Assembly: GCA_964588795.1 (NCBI GenBank)
Contig: CAZPQN010000001.1
Coordinates: 58,600 to 122,599, forward strand
DNA length: 64,000 bases
Direction: 5' to 3'
From: CAZPQN01 sp964588795
GTDB taxonomy: Bacteria; Fidelibacterota; UBA2242
A program made the translations under genes and the position numbers. Below are positions 45,010-53,827 of this stretch, in pieces; position 1 is the first letter of the stretch; every line of letters begins with the position of its first letter. The notes under the pieces are model-generated. The model saw nothing but the letters and a program-made list of their open reading frames with translations. It was not told where the DNA came from and did no database searches.

Positions 45010-47355
45010 ATGGCTCAATTCAGGAGGTTAATTCTCATCAGAACAGCGATTTGGGGGCTTATGGGCCTGGCCTCGCTCCGGGCCGATGAAAACTACCGTC
45101 AATCGGAATTTCTGTTTGACAGTCAATATATAGCGACCATTTCGATAACTATCGATCCGGACTCGTTGGCTTGGATTTTAGCGGCGGGGAATGAACTGAG
45201 CGATCATTATTTCCGGGCTGCTATGCGTTTTCAGCGGGGTGAGTTGGACACGCTGGTTGCCGATATTGGTTTCCGTTTAAGAGGCAACACTTCCCGTTTT
45301 TCGCGTAAAAAGTCCTTCAAGATTTCATTCAGCGAATATGTCCCCGACCGACGATTTTTCGGGTTAAAGAAATTCAACCTGAACGGCGAGCATAACGACC
45401 CTTCGTTAATCCGGTCCAAATTGTGCTGGGATTTATACCGGCAGATGAATGTCCCCGCCTCGCGGGCTGTTCACGTGCAATTATTCATCAACGGCGAATA
45501 TAAAGGACTTTACATTCACGTCGAAGAATACGATAAAACCTTTGTAAAAAGCCGCTTCGCCAATAATTCCGGAAATCTTTACAAATGCCTGTGGCCAGCC
45601 GACCTCGCCTATCGCGCTGGGAATCCCGACGCCTATAAATTCGTCAGCAATGATCGGCGGGCTTATGAACTCCAGACCAATGAAGAAGTCGATGACTATT
45701 CCGACCTGGCGCATTTAATTCGAGTCATTAATCTTTCCAATGCCACCGATTTCCGCGACAGCCTTTTAGCCAATTTTAACCTCTGGAATTTCTTGAAATA
45801 CCTGGCGGTCAACGTCACCGTTGGCAGTTGGGACGATTACTGGTACAATAAGAACAATTACTTTCTTTACCATAACCAGCGTACCGGTAAATTTGAATTT
45901 TTACCGTACGACTGCGACAACACCTTCGGCATCTGCTGGGATAGTCACGACTGGGGCACACGTAACATTTTTCACTGGGGCAATAGTAATAATGAAGCCC
46001 GACCCTTGGTTGACCGCCTGTTCAGTTATCCGCAATATAAAAACCTTTATGCCTACTTTATCCGTGTTTTAGTCGAAGAGTATTTCACCGAAACAACTTT
46101 CTACGAACACATTGATTCAATAAAAAATCGGATAACTCCGGCCGTCACTGACGATATTTATCGCACGCTTGACTACGGCTATACGGTTGCGGATTTTCAG
46201 GCGTCGTATACGACCGCCTTAGGCGCCCACGTACGTTATGGATTACAACCGTACATTGCCACCCGCCGGCACTCTATCATGGAACAATTACCCGTGGCCA
46301 ACGTCGCGCCGTATTTCATTGCCGAACCGGAAATTGAAACCAACGGCGAAGGAAACACGACCATCAGGGTCCCGATTTTCGACGAGCATTCTCCAGCAAT
46401 TGTGAACCTGATTTACCGGCACGAATCGGATTTTATCGCTGTACCCATGCAACTGGACAGCATCCTGAAGGACGGGCCGGTGCAAATTTACCGCTTCACC
46501 GCTTCTATCAATGAATTGACTTCAACGGCCGAACTGCAGTTTTATCTCTCGGCTACTGATGATAACAACCAGACCAGTGTATTGCCTTATGCGGCACCCG
46601 CCAAGCTGTTTGTCCAAAGCTTCCCTTTCCGATCACCGAAAGTGTACATTAACGAATTTATGGCTTCCAATGCCACCACAGCGACCGATGAATACGGCCA
46701 GTATGATGACTGGGTCGAGATATTCTGCGCGACTGATACAGTTGTGCTCACTAATTTCTTCCTGACCGACAATATCTATATTCCTGACAAGTGGGCATTT
46801 CCGGATACGATACTTCCTCCCCAGAGTCACTTGATAGTCTGGGCTGATGACCATCCTGAACAAGGCCGACTGCATGCCCCGTTTAAATTGGACAAGAGCG
46901 GCGAGGCCCTTGCCATTTTCCAGAAAATTGACTCCGTCTTTTTCCTGATAGACTCCGTAACCTTTGGAGCGCAAACCACCGATATTTCCTACGGGCGCAC
47001 CTCCGATGGTGATTCAACCTGGTCGTTTATGACCCCGACGCCCGGAGCTCCCAATACAATTACGCAGCTGCAAACCGATATAAACCTTGCCGACGGATTC
47101 AGGCTGTTTCCGAATTACCCGAATCCTTTCAACCAGCAGACGCGCTTAAGTTATTATTTGCCAAAGGAGGGCTTTGTCCAAATCAGTGTCTATGATCTTA
47201 ACGGGAGAATTGTCCGCTACGAGCCACCCGAGAGCCGGACGGCGGGTATGCATTCACGGCTTCTGAATTTTTCGTCGCTGACCAGTGGGGTTTATCTGGT
47301 CTGTCTCGAAAATGGCCAGAAGAAAGCCTGGCAAAAATGCCTATACATTAAATAG
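45010..47355 (+). CDS. T9SS cargo: CotH kinase-family protein with lamin-tail domain
   Basis: 781 aa. The ATG at 45010 has GGAG 7 nt before it; ATG 45004 is too close. Signal peptide near the N-terminus. Residues about 30-400 are the CotH protein-kinase-like fold (GFRLRGNTSRFSRKKSFKISF; EFLPYDCDNTFGI with metal-binding Asps). A second region (about 540-675) is a lamin-tail (LTD) domain beginning VYINEFMASNATTATDEYGQ. The last 85 residues are a T9SS sorting domain starting at YPNPFNQQT. CotH enzymes phosphorylate proteins in spores and elsewhere; here it would be secreted (inference). Confidence 0.88.
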   Translation: MAQFRRLILIRTAIWGLMGLASLRADENYRQSEFLFDSQYIATISITIDPDSLAWILAAGNELSDHYFRAAMRFQRGELDTLVADIGFRLRGNTSRFSRKKSFKISFSEYVPDRRFFGLKKFNLNGEHNDPSLIRSKLCWDLYRQMNVPASRAVHVQLFINGEYKGLYIHVEEYDKTFVKSRFANNSGNLYKCLWPADLAYRAGNPDAYKFVSNDRRAYELQTNEEVDDYSDLAHLIRVINLSNATDFRDSLLANFNLWNFLKYLAVNVTVGSWDDYWYNKNNYFLYHNQRTGKFEFLPYDCDNTFGICWDSHDWGTRNIFHWGNSNNEARPLVDRLFSYPQYKNLYAYFIRVLVEEYFTETTFYEHIDSIKNRITPAVTDDIYRTLDYGYTVADFQASYTTALGAHVRYGLQPYIATRRHSIMEQLPVANVAPYFIAEPEIETNGEGNTTIRVPIFDEHSPAIVNLIYRHESDFIAVPMQLDSILKDGPVQIYRFTASINELTSTAELQFYLSATDDNNQTSVLPYAAPAKLFVQSFPFRSPKVYINEFMASNATTATDEYGQYDDWVEIFCATDTVVLTNFFLTDNIYIPDKWAFPDTILPPQSHLIVWADDHPEQGRLHAPFKLDKSGEALAIFQKIDSVFFLIDSVTFGAQTTDISYGRTSDGDSTWSFMTPTPGAPNTITQLQTDINLADGFRLFPNYPNPFNQQTRLSYYLPKEGFVQISVYDLNGRIVRYEPPESRTAGMHSRLLNFSSLTSGVYLVCLENGQKKAWQKCLYIK

Positions 47356-47362
47356 TCGTTTA

Positions 47363-48613
47363 CTACTTTAGGCTTGCCACCTGGTTGGCGGTTTTCCACA
47401 CCCGTAGAAAATTCCCGCTCCAGATTTTGGCAATCTCGCGTGGCGAATAACCGCGGCGTAGGAGTTCTTCGGTGATATTACCCATCTGGCTGACGTCGTA
47501 ACAATCCTGCAGGGCACCGCCACCGTCGAAATCAGACCCGATGCCGACGTGATCAATTCCGATAGTCTGTACCACATGGTCTATATGGTCAACCATATCT
47601 TTCACCGTCGCCAATATACGGGGATAACGCCGATCCAGTTCATCGCGCTCCGCCGAGGCTTTTCGCAGCTCTTCCGGACTTAAGTTATCCAGATCATGGT
47701 ACTGTCTGCGCCACTCGGTATAGGCGGAATCTCGAGCCGTGTTGGGTTGCGGCGTTTTGACATACTCGGTGAAGATATTAATTTGAATTACTCCGCCATT
47801 GCGGGCTAATGCCTGTAACATTGCATCGCTAAAATTGCGTGGGTTATTGCACAGGGCTCTGACGCAGGAATGCGACGCGATAACCGGCGCTTTGGTCAAT
47901 CTGAGCACCTGAAAGAAGGCACTGTCCGAAATATGCGAGACGTCAATCAGCATCCCCAGCCTGTTCATTTCCCGCACGACCGTCTGTCCGAAAGTGCTGA
48001 GACCGCCATGTTCCGTGGTGTCGTTGGACGAATCGCAAATATCATTATTTTTAACATGGCACAGGGTAATATAGCGGAAACCTTGCCGATAATATTTTTC
48101 GACTAATGACAGGTCGGAACCGAGCGGATAACCGTTCTCTATTCCCAAAAGAATCGCCCGTTTTCCGCGCCGGGTGATGCGATAAACATCCTGGGGCGAA
48201 TACGCCATTTCGGCCAGTGCGGAATTCCTGCGAACCGCGCTTAAAATACTATCGAGTGTCACGGCGACTGTCTGTCGTGCTTGCTCGAATCCTTCCGGTG
48301 TCCGGGCCTCCTGAGCCACATAAGCCGCGAAAAAAATGGCATCCAATCCGCCTTCGATCATCCGCGGAAAATCTACTTTGCCGCCGAAATAGTCGGGTTG
48401 ATGCCGTTGGCTGAGATCGAAATTAACGCGCCGCAATTTCAGCGGCGTATCACAATGGGAATCAAGCGTTAATAGTTCTTCGTGAATGCGGCGCATCTTA
48501 ACCTGACTGACGACCGGTTTTGCCGATTGCGTGCCGGCACACTCAAAGCCCCAGATAATCAAGGTGGCGGCACTGACCGCCAACCGAATTTTTTGCTGCA
48601 TCTGATTTGCCAT
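47363..48613 (-). CDS. Membrane dipeptidase, M19 family, lipoprotein
   Basis: 416 aa. The start has a hydrophobic segment ending near WGFEC, a lipobox-like Cys, so it is probably lipid-anchored. Family motifs: DSHCDTPLKL (metal-binding His-x-Asp), RYITLCHVKNNDICDSS, IDVSHISDSAFFQVL, VIASHSCVRALCNNPRN and HVGIGSDFDGGG. A Zn-dependent dipeptidase with broad specificity, including D-residues in bacteria. Converges on the CotH gene 7 bp away and stands 9 bp after tag, with which it may be co-transcribed. Confidence 0.92.
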   Translation of the reverse strand: MANQMQQKIRLAVSAATLIIWGFECAGTQSAKPVVSQVKMRRIHEELLTLDSHCDTPLKLRRVNFDLSQRHQPDYFGGKVDFPRMIEGGLDAIFFAAYVAQEARTPEGFEQARQTVAVTLDSILSAVRRNSALAEMAYSPQDVYRITRRGKRAILLGIENGYPLGSDLSLVEKYYRQGFRYITLCHVKNNDICDSSNDTTEHGGLSTFGQTVVREMNRLGMLIDVSHISDSAFFQVLRLTKAPVIASHSCVRALCNNPRNFSDAMLQALARNGGVIQINIFTEYVKTPQPNTARDSAYTEWRRQYHDLDNLSPEELRKASAERDELDRRYPRILATVKDMVDHIDHVVQTIGIDHVGIGSDFDGGGALQDCYDVSQMGNITEELLRRGYSPREIAKIWSGNFLRVWKTANQVASLK

Positions 48614-48622
48614 TTAACAGGG

Positions 48623-49216
48623 TTATTGCTTAGAACAATTTCGAAAAGATTCGATTACTTCCTGGTAGCGGAAGCAAGAGATTAGATGGTCATTGACCAT
48701 ACCGGCAGCTTGCATGAAAGCATAGCAGATTGTCGGGCCAACGAACCGGAAACCGCGCTTCTGCAAATCGGCGCTCATTTTCTCGGCCTCGGGTGTTTTC
48801 GTCGGTAAATCAGTCAGTCGGCGCCATTTGTGGATCAACATTTTACCTGCGGTGAAGCGCCAGATATAAGCATCAAAAGTCCCGAACTCTTGCTGGACTT
48901 CCAGAAAGCGTTGGGCGTTATTGACCGTCGCCCTGATTTTCATCCGGTTGCGGATAATAGCAGGGTTCGTCAGCAAGGTGGCGATATAATCCTCGTCAAA
49001 GCGAGCTATTTGGGCGACATCGAAATCAGCCAAGGCGTGGCGGAAACCTTCGCGCTTCTTCAAGATAATTGACCAGCTCAGTCCGGCTTGAAAGGAATCC
49101 AGCACCATGAATTCGAAAATTTTCCGATCGTCATGGACGGGCACCCCCCATTCAGTATCATGGTAGGCGATCATCAGAGGATTTTCCGCCGGCCAGGGAC
49201 AACGTGATTCAATCAT
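48623..49216 (-). CDS. tag: DNA-3-methyladenine glycosylase I
   Basis: 197 aa, normal length. Excises 3-methyladenine in base-excision repair. Signature residues: RCPWPAENPLMIAYHDTEWG, then DDRKIFEFMVLDSFQAGLSWS (Glu and Trp of the pocket), then the HhH-like ADLQKRGFRFVGPTICYAFMQAAGMVNDH. Tag proteins usually bind zinc through CxWx and a C-terminal HxxxCxxx pattern: C6 and CF near H173 fit. AAAGGA is 7 nt before the ATG. Confidence 0.95.
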   Translation of the reverse strand: MIESRCPWPAENPLMIAYHDTEWGVPVHDDRKIFEFMVLDSFQAGLSWSIILKKREGFRHALADFDVAQIARFDEDYIATLLTNPAIIRNRMKIRATVNNAQRFLEVQQEFGTFDAYIWRFTAGKMLIHKWRRLTDLPTKTPEAEKMSADLQKRGFRFVGPTICYAFMQAAGMVNDHLISCFRYQEVIESFRNCSKQ

Positions 49217-49290
49217 TCTGCTTTCCTTTCATCAGGTAACCTACAATGAGATCCTGCCTTCATTTCCTCGCCACCCGGGTTAAATAAGTA

Positions 49291-49307
49291 TTTCCCAGGA
49301 CGGGAAA
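49291..49307 (-). other. Small hairpin between the aldo/keto reductase and tag genes
   Basis: TTTCCC-AGGAC-GGGAAA, a 6-bp stem. On the minus strand it is followed by TACTTATTTAAC, which is T-rich but not a run. It may end the transcript of the aldo/keto reductase gene. No other structure seen in 49217-49409. Confidence 0.3.
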
Positions 49308-49409
49308 GTGCCAATAATGAATACGGTCGTTTATCAACCTGTCGTCTTTACATTATCAGAAAAACCGGGATAATTTAGAGTAAAGTACGTAAAACCAGTG
49401 AATGTTTTT

Positions 49410-50396
49410 TTATGGCCGATTCGCTTCCGGTCGGAATACCTTTTGAATGTAGGACGATTCTTCTGCGCTCAGCGGCTTTTCAGTACCCCAGAGAATGTCT
49501 TCCACTTGCTGGCGGTTGCGAAAACCGGGGATGACTGCGGCAACTATTGGATTATTCAGCAAGTACTGCAGGGCGACCCGGGCAAGTTCTGGGATTCTTT
49601 TCCCGAAACGAGTTTTCAGGGCATTAATTTGCGGGGTTATTTGTGCTAAATGTTCGGGGGTAAAAACCGCTGATTTTTTCCGGTGGTCGCCTTCCTCGAA
49701 ATGCGGCGGCCTTTGGGCGTCGTACTTGCCAAGTAACAAACCTTTGTTGAGCGGGCTGAAGGCGATAAAAGACATCTGCCGATTCTCCAGCAAACGTCGG
49801 ATGGAACTACCGGGACGGATGAAATGATCATCCATGATATGGGCGTAACTCTGCATAACCGTCGGTTTGACTTTGGGCACGACACGCAGAAAATCCTGCT
49901 CGGTATAGGCGGACTGTCCGATCAGGCGGATTTTGCCTTCGTCTCGCAGACGATAAATCATTGCGACGGCATCGTCAAGGTACTGGTCGTTCGGCCCGAA
50001 ATCGGCGTGATGAAAATAATAAATATCCACCCAGTCGCGGCGCAGGTTAATCAGTGACTGTTCGAGCTGGTGCCGAATATGCTGAGGTTCGTAGGCGTGT
50101 GCGGCAGTTCCGGGAAACCAACCGACTTTGGTAGCAATGATCACGTCTTTGTTCCTTGTACCAAGCGCTTTGGCGAGCAGGCGCTCCGCCCGGCCGTTGC
50201 CATAAACATCGGCATTATCGAAATGATTGATACCCCGGTCAAGGGCAAAATTAATCGCTTCAATCGCCGCCGGCTCGTCTACATTCGCCCAACCGTTGGG
50301 TACTCCGTTGACCCAGTTCAGGCCGCCCAACGTCCAGCAACCCAAGCTGATTTCCGACACGCTGATATCCGATTGACCTAATTTTCTATAACGCAT
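49410..50396 (-). CDS. Aldo/keto reductase
   Basis: 328 aa, NAD(P)H-dependent. Catalytic tetrad visible: Asp and Tyr in NHFDNADVYGNG, Lys in ATKVGWFPG, and His in YYFHHADFG. The C-terminal region has AFSPLNKGLLLGKY and VIPGFRNRQQVEDILW, typical of the cofactor-binding part. Substrate not predictable. Isolated on the minus strand with the FmdB gene upstream. Confidence 0.93.
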   Translation of the reverse strand: MRYRKLGQSDISVSEISLGCWTLGGLNWVNGVPNGWANVDEPAAIEAINFALDRGINHFDNADVYGNGRAERLLAKALGTRNKDVIIATKVGWFPGTAAHAYEPQHIRHQLEQSLINLRRDWVDIYYFHHADFGPNDQYLDDAVAMIYRLRDEGKIRLIGQSAYTEQDFLRVVPKVKPTVMQSYAHIMDDHFIRPGSSIRRLLENRQMSFIAFSPLNKGLLLGKYDAQRPPHFEEGDHRKKSAVFTPEHLAQITPQINALKTRFGKRIPELARVALQYLLNNPIVAAVIPGFRNRQQVEDILWGTEKPLSAEESSYIQKVFRPEANRP

Positions 50397-50462
50397 TTTG
50401 CTTCGTTAAATCCTGTGTACTGTTCTCAACGCCTGACCGGCAACTGCCGATAATCAGTGGGC

Positions 50463-50675
50463 TCAGGTAAATCCGCCATGTCCGCAGGCTGGTGCAGAAG
50501 CAGTCCCGGTGGATGGAGTTGAAAAACCGCCAATCGCCGGGGCGGACATTCTTTTACGGGCGGTGTGCTGGTTGCAGGCGGGGCATTCTATTTCCGAGTC
50601 TGCAACGCGGTTAGATGCAACCAGTTCTTCAAACACTCGACCGCAGTTTTGACATTCATATTCAAATACTGGCAT
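50463..50675 (-). CDS. FmdB-family zinc-ribbon protein
   Basis: 70 aa. Two CxxC pairs: YECQNCGRVFEELV (residues 7-10) and IECPACNQ (about 32), giving the FmdB zinc ribbon. The rest is flexible with a Gly/Ser/Thr tail ending in CGHGGF. The family is widespread and its role is uncertain. GGAG precedes the ATG. It is followed by the aldo/keto reductase gene. Confidence 0.85.
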   Translation of the reverse strand: MPVFEYECQNCGRVFEELVASNRVADSEIECPACNQHTARKRMSAPAIGGFSTPSTGTASAPACGHGGFT

Positions 50676-50865
50676 TCTGGCTCCACTGAATTTTCATGTT
50701 TTCACGCAGAATTTGAGATAAGCATCCTAATTTAGGTTACAAAAAGGTCCCCGGTTCTGTATTTTGAAACACTTAATTACACTTTCCGGACGTCCCGGCA
50801 GCAGGCCTGACTTCCTCTGTGTCTGTTATATATCACCGTTTTGACAGATATAAATATGGGGCCGG

Positions 50866-51042
50866 TCAGACTGGCTTGTCGGATTTGAACTTAGTCACCA
50901 GCTCTTCAGCTTTCTCGGGAAACATAACCACAAATAATCCGATCAGTAAGCCGACAACTCCGAAAATATCAATAAGTTTCAGGTGTTCCAAAGCCAGCAA
51001 AATCAGGCTTGCAGCAAGAATTAAAATCCCTAAACTTCTCAT
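50866..51042 (-). CDS. Small membrane protein with two hydrophobic segments
   Basis: 58 aa from ATG 51042, with AGAGG about 7 nt upstream; the in-frame ORF extends 35 codons more without a signal and is not needed. Two hydrophobic stretches (SLGILILAASLILLALEHL and FGVVGLLIGLFVVMF) followed by a charged tail EKAEELVTKFKSDK. Probably an inner-membrane hairpin protein; no family recognised. Confidence 0.65.
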   Translation of the reverse strand: MRSLGILILAASLILLALEHLKLIDIFGVVGLLIGLFVVMFPEKAEELVTKFKSDKPV

Positions 51043-51385
51043 AGTAGGCCTCTTTGAAAGTGCAGATTTGACATTACGTTGTGTATTCTTTGCTCCATGG
51101 TAATCCGACGCGCTGCGCCGCGGGAAATATAATAAAGAATCGGTCACTAACCAAAACTAAAACCATTGCTCCCGTTATCCTTGGTCAGCTTTTCATTCCA
51201 ATTACCGATATGCACCCGGCACGACGCTCAGAGCTCGGGTATTCAAGTTGATAAAAAGTACTGCCTGCACAGAACAGGTTTTCGCATCTTGATAACAGCT
51301 AAAATCACTTTCGCCCAACATTCAAAATAGCGGGTTGATTTTGAGCGGCAGTAGATGTATATTCTGGCAAAATTTTGGGATTCAT
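51043..51385. other. Intergenic stretch between the small membrane protein and the 51386 gene
   Basis: 343 bp with no convincing ORF on either strand. It is divergent: minus-strand promoter material for the small membrane protein lies at the left, and a plus-strand promoter pair at 51335-51363 lies at the right. No long hairpin or repeat was noticed. Confidence 0.5.
51335..51363 (+). promoter_or_regulatory. Sigma-70-like promoter upstream of the 51386 run of genes
   Basis: TTGATT (-35) and TATATT (-10) with a 17-nt spacer, 22 bp before the start codon at 51386. The leader would be about 15 nt. It could drive the four plus-strand genes that follow. Confidence 0.5.
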
Positions 51386-52156
51386 ATGAAAACACTTAAA
51401 TGGCTAATAATCTTTGTGGTAACCGTGACCGGAGTGGTTAGTGCCGCACCCAACGAAGCGGTTCTCACTCAGCCCGTCAACCTGGTGACCATTCCCACCT
51501 GTGGCATTGTACCGCGGGGAGCCTATGCGGTGGAGTTTCGCCTTTTCCCCGGTGGTGGATTGTGGAGTGAAATAGCCGTCGGAATTTCGGAACGTTTCAT
51601 GTTTGGCGTTGCGTACGGTGGAGGTAATATCATTGGTGATCAAAAAATTACCTGGTACAAACAGCCCGGAGTCGAAGTAAAATACCGCTTCACCGAGGAG
51701 TCTGATAAATTCCCGGCGGTGGTGGTCGGTTTCAACTCGCAGGGATTTGGCAACTACCTCGACAGCCTGAAACGCTACGAGACCAAGGCACGCGGTTTCT
51801 ATGCGGTCGCCAGTAAAAATTACCATTTTTTAGGTAATTTGGGCGTCCACGGCGGTCTTAATTACAATCCAATAGAAAAGACCGATGGTGACACTGATCC
51901 CAATGTCTTTTTCGGAATAGATAAAGACCTGAATTCGGAAATTGCCCTATTACTCGAATATGACGCCGCGCTGAACGACAATCAGACGAAGGAATCCCTG
52001 TTGGGTCGCGGACGCGGCTATCTGAATGCCGGCGTGCGCTGGCGGGTGGTGGACAAGTTTACCATCGAAGTCAATTTCAATAACATACTGCTTAATCGCC
52101 AGGAAGTTGATTTCATGACGCGTGAACTGAAGATCACCATCGTCGAATTCTTTTAA
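51386..52156 (+). CDS. Predicted outer-membrane beta-barrel protein of unknown function
   Basis: 256 aa from ATG 51386 (17 codons into the longest frame); the following MKTLKWLIIFVVTVTGVVSAA is a signal peptide. The mature part is rich in alternating strands such as FMFGVAYGGGNIIG and AVVVGFNSQGF, and ends EFF, a C-terminal aromatic as in barrels. YjbH- or porin-like character is possible. No family recognised. First gene of a plus-strand run with the TPR protein and two more; 43 bp before the TPR gene. Confidence 0.7.
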   Translation: MKTLKWLIIFVVTVTGVVSAAPNEAVLTQPVNLVTIPTCGIVPRGAYAVEFRLFPGGGLWSEIAVGISERFMFGVAYGGGNIIGDQKITWYKQPGVEVKYRFTEESDKFPAVVVGFNSQGFGNYLDSLKRYETKARGFYAVASKNYHFLGNLGVHGGLNYNPIEKTDGDTDPNVFFGIDKDLNSEIALLLEYDAALNDNQTKESLLGRGRGYLNAGVRWRVVDKFTIEVNFNNILLNRQEVDFMTRELKITIVEFF

Positions 52157-52199
52157 CCCTCTCCCTTTTCCATAAAAACTAAACACAATGGAGGCTTTT

Positions 52200-52979
52200 A
52201 TGCGAACGATCAGACTATTAGCATTATTTCCCCTGATCATCCTGTTGACCCTGGTTTTCAGCACGGCAACCTTAGCCCAGGGCAAGGTCAAGGCGCTTCT
52301 GGATCAGGCCGAAAAACTGCATGAAGATAAAAATTACCCCGCAACGATGGAGAAACTGCGCGAAGCTGAAAAACTGGATCAGGACAACCCCGAGATTCTC
52401 TGGAAAATAGCGCGGGCCTATTTCGATTTCGCCGACCAACAACCTGATAATATTGAGGTTCAAAAAGCCAATCTTTATCCCGGTTTTGATTACGCCAAGA
52501 AATGCGTGGAAAGCGCTCCCAACGTCGCCGGTGGTCATCAATATTATGCCATCCTCATTGGACGTATCGGAGAGATTGAAGGCACAAAACAAAAAATCAC
52601 GAACTCCTATGCGGTGCGGGAACACACCGAAAAAGCCATTGCACTCGATCCGAAAAATGATTCCAATTACCACGTCATGGGTCGCTGGCATTTTGCTCTG
52701 GCTGACCTCAGCTGGGCGGAACGCCAAATCGCCAGCCTGATTTATGCCAAACCGCCTCAGGCCTCTTTCGTGGAAGCGGAAAAATTTTTCCAAAAGGCAC
52801 ACGAAATCAAGCCGGCTGAAATTCGGCACCTGCTCTGGCTCGGTAAGACCCAGATGAAATTGGGCAAGAAAGATGCCGCCCGAACAACATTGCAAAAAGC
52901 CCTGAACTTGCCGGCGAAATCGGATTCGGAAAAAGCGATGCATAAGGAAACCAACGATATTTTGAAGAAATTATCCTGA
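52200..52979 (+). CDS. Secreted TPR protein
   Basis: 259 aa from ATG 52200 with GGAGG 5 nt upstream; ATG 52188 lies on that site and is not the start. Signal peptide MRTIRLLALFPLIILLTLVF. Helical pairs of TPR type: ALLDQAEKLHEDKNYPATM, AEKFFQKAHEIKPAEIRHL and TQMKLGKKDAARTTLQKAL. Contains a long insert at about 85-150. Periplasmic scaffold or receptor; partners unknown. Followed by a 52-aa peptide gene after 15 bp. Confidence 0.8.
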   Translation: MRTIRLLALFPLIILLTLVFSTATLAQGKVKALLDQAEKLHEDKNYPATMEKLREAEKLDQDNPEILWKIARAYFDFADQQPDNIEVQKANLYPGFDYAKKCVESAPNVAGGHQYYAILIGRIGEIEGTKQKITNSYAVREHTEKAIALDPKNDSNYHVMGRWHFALADLSWAERQIASLIYAKPPQASFVEAEKFFQKAHEIKPAEIRHLLWLGKTQMKLGKKDAARTTLQKALNLPAKSDSEKAMHKETNDILKKLS

Positions 52980-52994
52980 CAGGAGCAATGGAAG

Positions 52995-53153
52995 ATGAAA
53001 TATCTGAAAGTACTTTTTAAAATCTTAGCCGCGCTGATTGCGCTGGGGTTGATTGTCATGGCAGTCGCGGCCGCTATCGGGCGACTCACTAAAAAAGAAA
53101 AAGGTGACGAATCTGCGAAACCGGAGACTGAGCCTCCCGCCAATCAGAATTAG
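52995..53153 (+). CDS. 52-aa single-pass membrane peptide
   Basis: Too short for most gene tables. ATG 52995 to TAG 53153. One hydrophobic segment (about residues 7-28: LFKILAALIALGLIVMAVAA) followed by a Lys/Glu-rich tail ending in PPANQN. AGGAG is 9 nt before the ATG. It sits between the TPR gene and the 53214 gene with tight spacing (15 and 60 bp), the usual sign of a real operon gene. No family recognised. Confidence 0.6.
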   Translation: MKYLKVLFKILAALIALGLIVMAVAAAIGRLTKKEKGDESAKPETEPPANQN

Positions 53154-53213
53154 CCCGAATCAATACGGGCACCGATTCGATTATCTCCCAATCAATATTT
53201 CAGCGAGGTAAAT

Positions 53214-53813
53214 ATGCACCAGCGATGGGGAATTACGCTATGGACGCTGTGTTTGCTGCCCATGGTTATGTCGCTCGGCCAGGCCCAGACTACGGCACCA
53301 CGCCAGGTGGTCGTCAGCCTGCACGAGAACATGATCAATTCTTTTTTCGAGGCCGTCGGTAAAGTCAGCGGCAAGGGTGAAAAGAGCGGGGTCAACTATA
53401 AATGGACAGTAATCGAGCCGAACATTGATTTAGAACCGGGAGTGGCCAAATTTTCAGCGCGGGTCAAGCTCGACGCCGGCGCCTTCGAGACCATCGAAAA
53501 AGCCAAAGGCGAAGTCACTATCGAATATATCAAAGAAACCAACCGCCTGCGGATCCAGGTGCAGGAAGCCAAAGTCAAATTGCACATTAAATTGCTGGGC
53601 AAAGAAATCCCTATCGGAACGATTGACATCGCCCGTTATTACAAACCAGCATTCGAATTCGCCGGTCCCCAACCCATTCAAAAGGAAATTGATATTGAAT
53701 TGCCGGATGGCAGTTTCCGAAAGATGCAGATCAATACCAAAAATGAAACGCTGATAATCGAAAAAGACCAGGTCAGCGTCTATTCGGATCTAGAATTCAT
53801 CACGCTGAACTGA
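53214..53813 (+). CDS. Secreted protein of unknown function
   Basis: 199 aa. Signal peptide MHQRWGITLWTLCLLPMVMS. The rest is mostly beta-strand and helix: VVVSLHENMINSFFEAV, VIEPNIDLEPGVAKFSA, LGKEIPIGTIDIARYYKPAF and ELPDGSFRKMQINTKNE. It has the look of a lipid- or ligand-binding barrel, but no family can be named. GAGGT is 4 nt before the ATG. Last gene of the plus-strand run; converges on the MotB-like gene 15 bp away. Confidence 0.7.
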   Translation: MHQRWGITLWTLCLLPMVMSLGQAQTTAPRQVVVSLHENMINSFFEAVGKVSGKGEKSGVNYKWTVIEPNIDLEPGVAKFSARVKLDAGAFETIEKAKGEVTIEYIKETNRLRIQVQEAKVKLHIKLLGKEIPIGTIDIARYYKPAFEFAGPQPIQKEIDIELPDGSFRKMQINTKNETLIIEKDQVSVYSDLEFITLN

Positions 53814-53827
53814 TGCAGTGTCCGCTG

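Noticed and set aside
52272..52943. A 223-codon minus-strand frame opposite the TPR gene
   Set aside because: The plus-strand frame has a signal peptide and TPR pattern with a good ribosome site; this one has neither.
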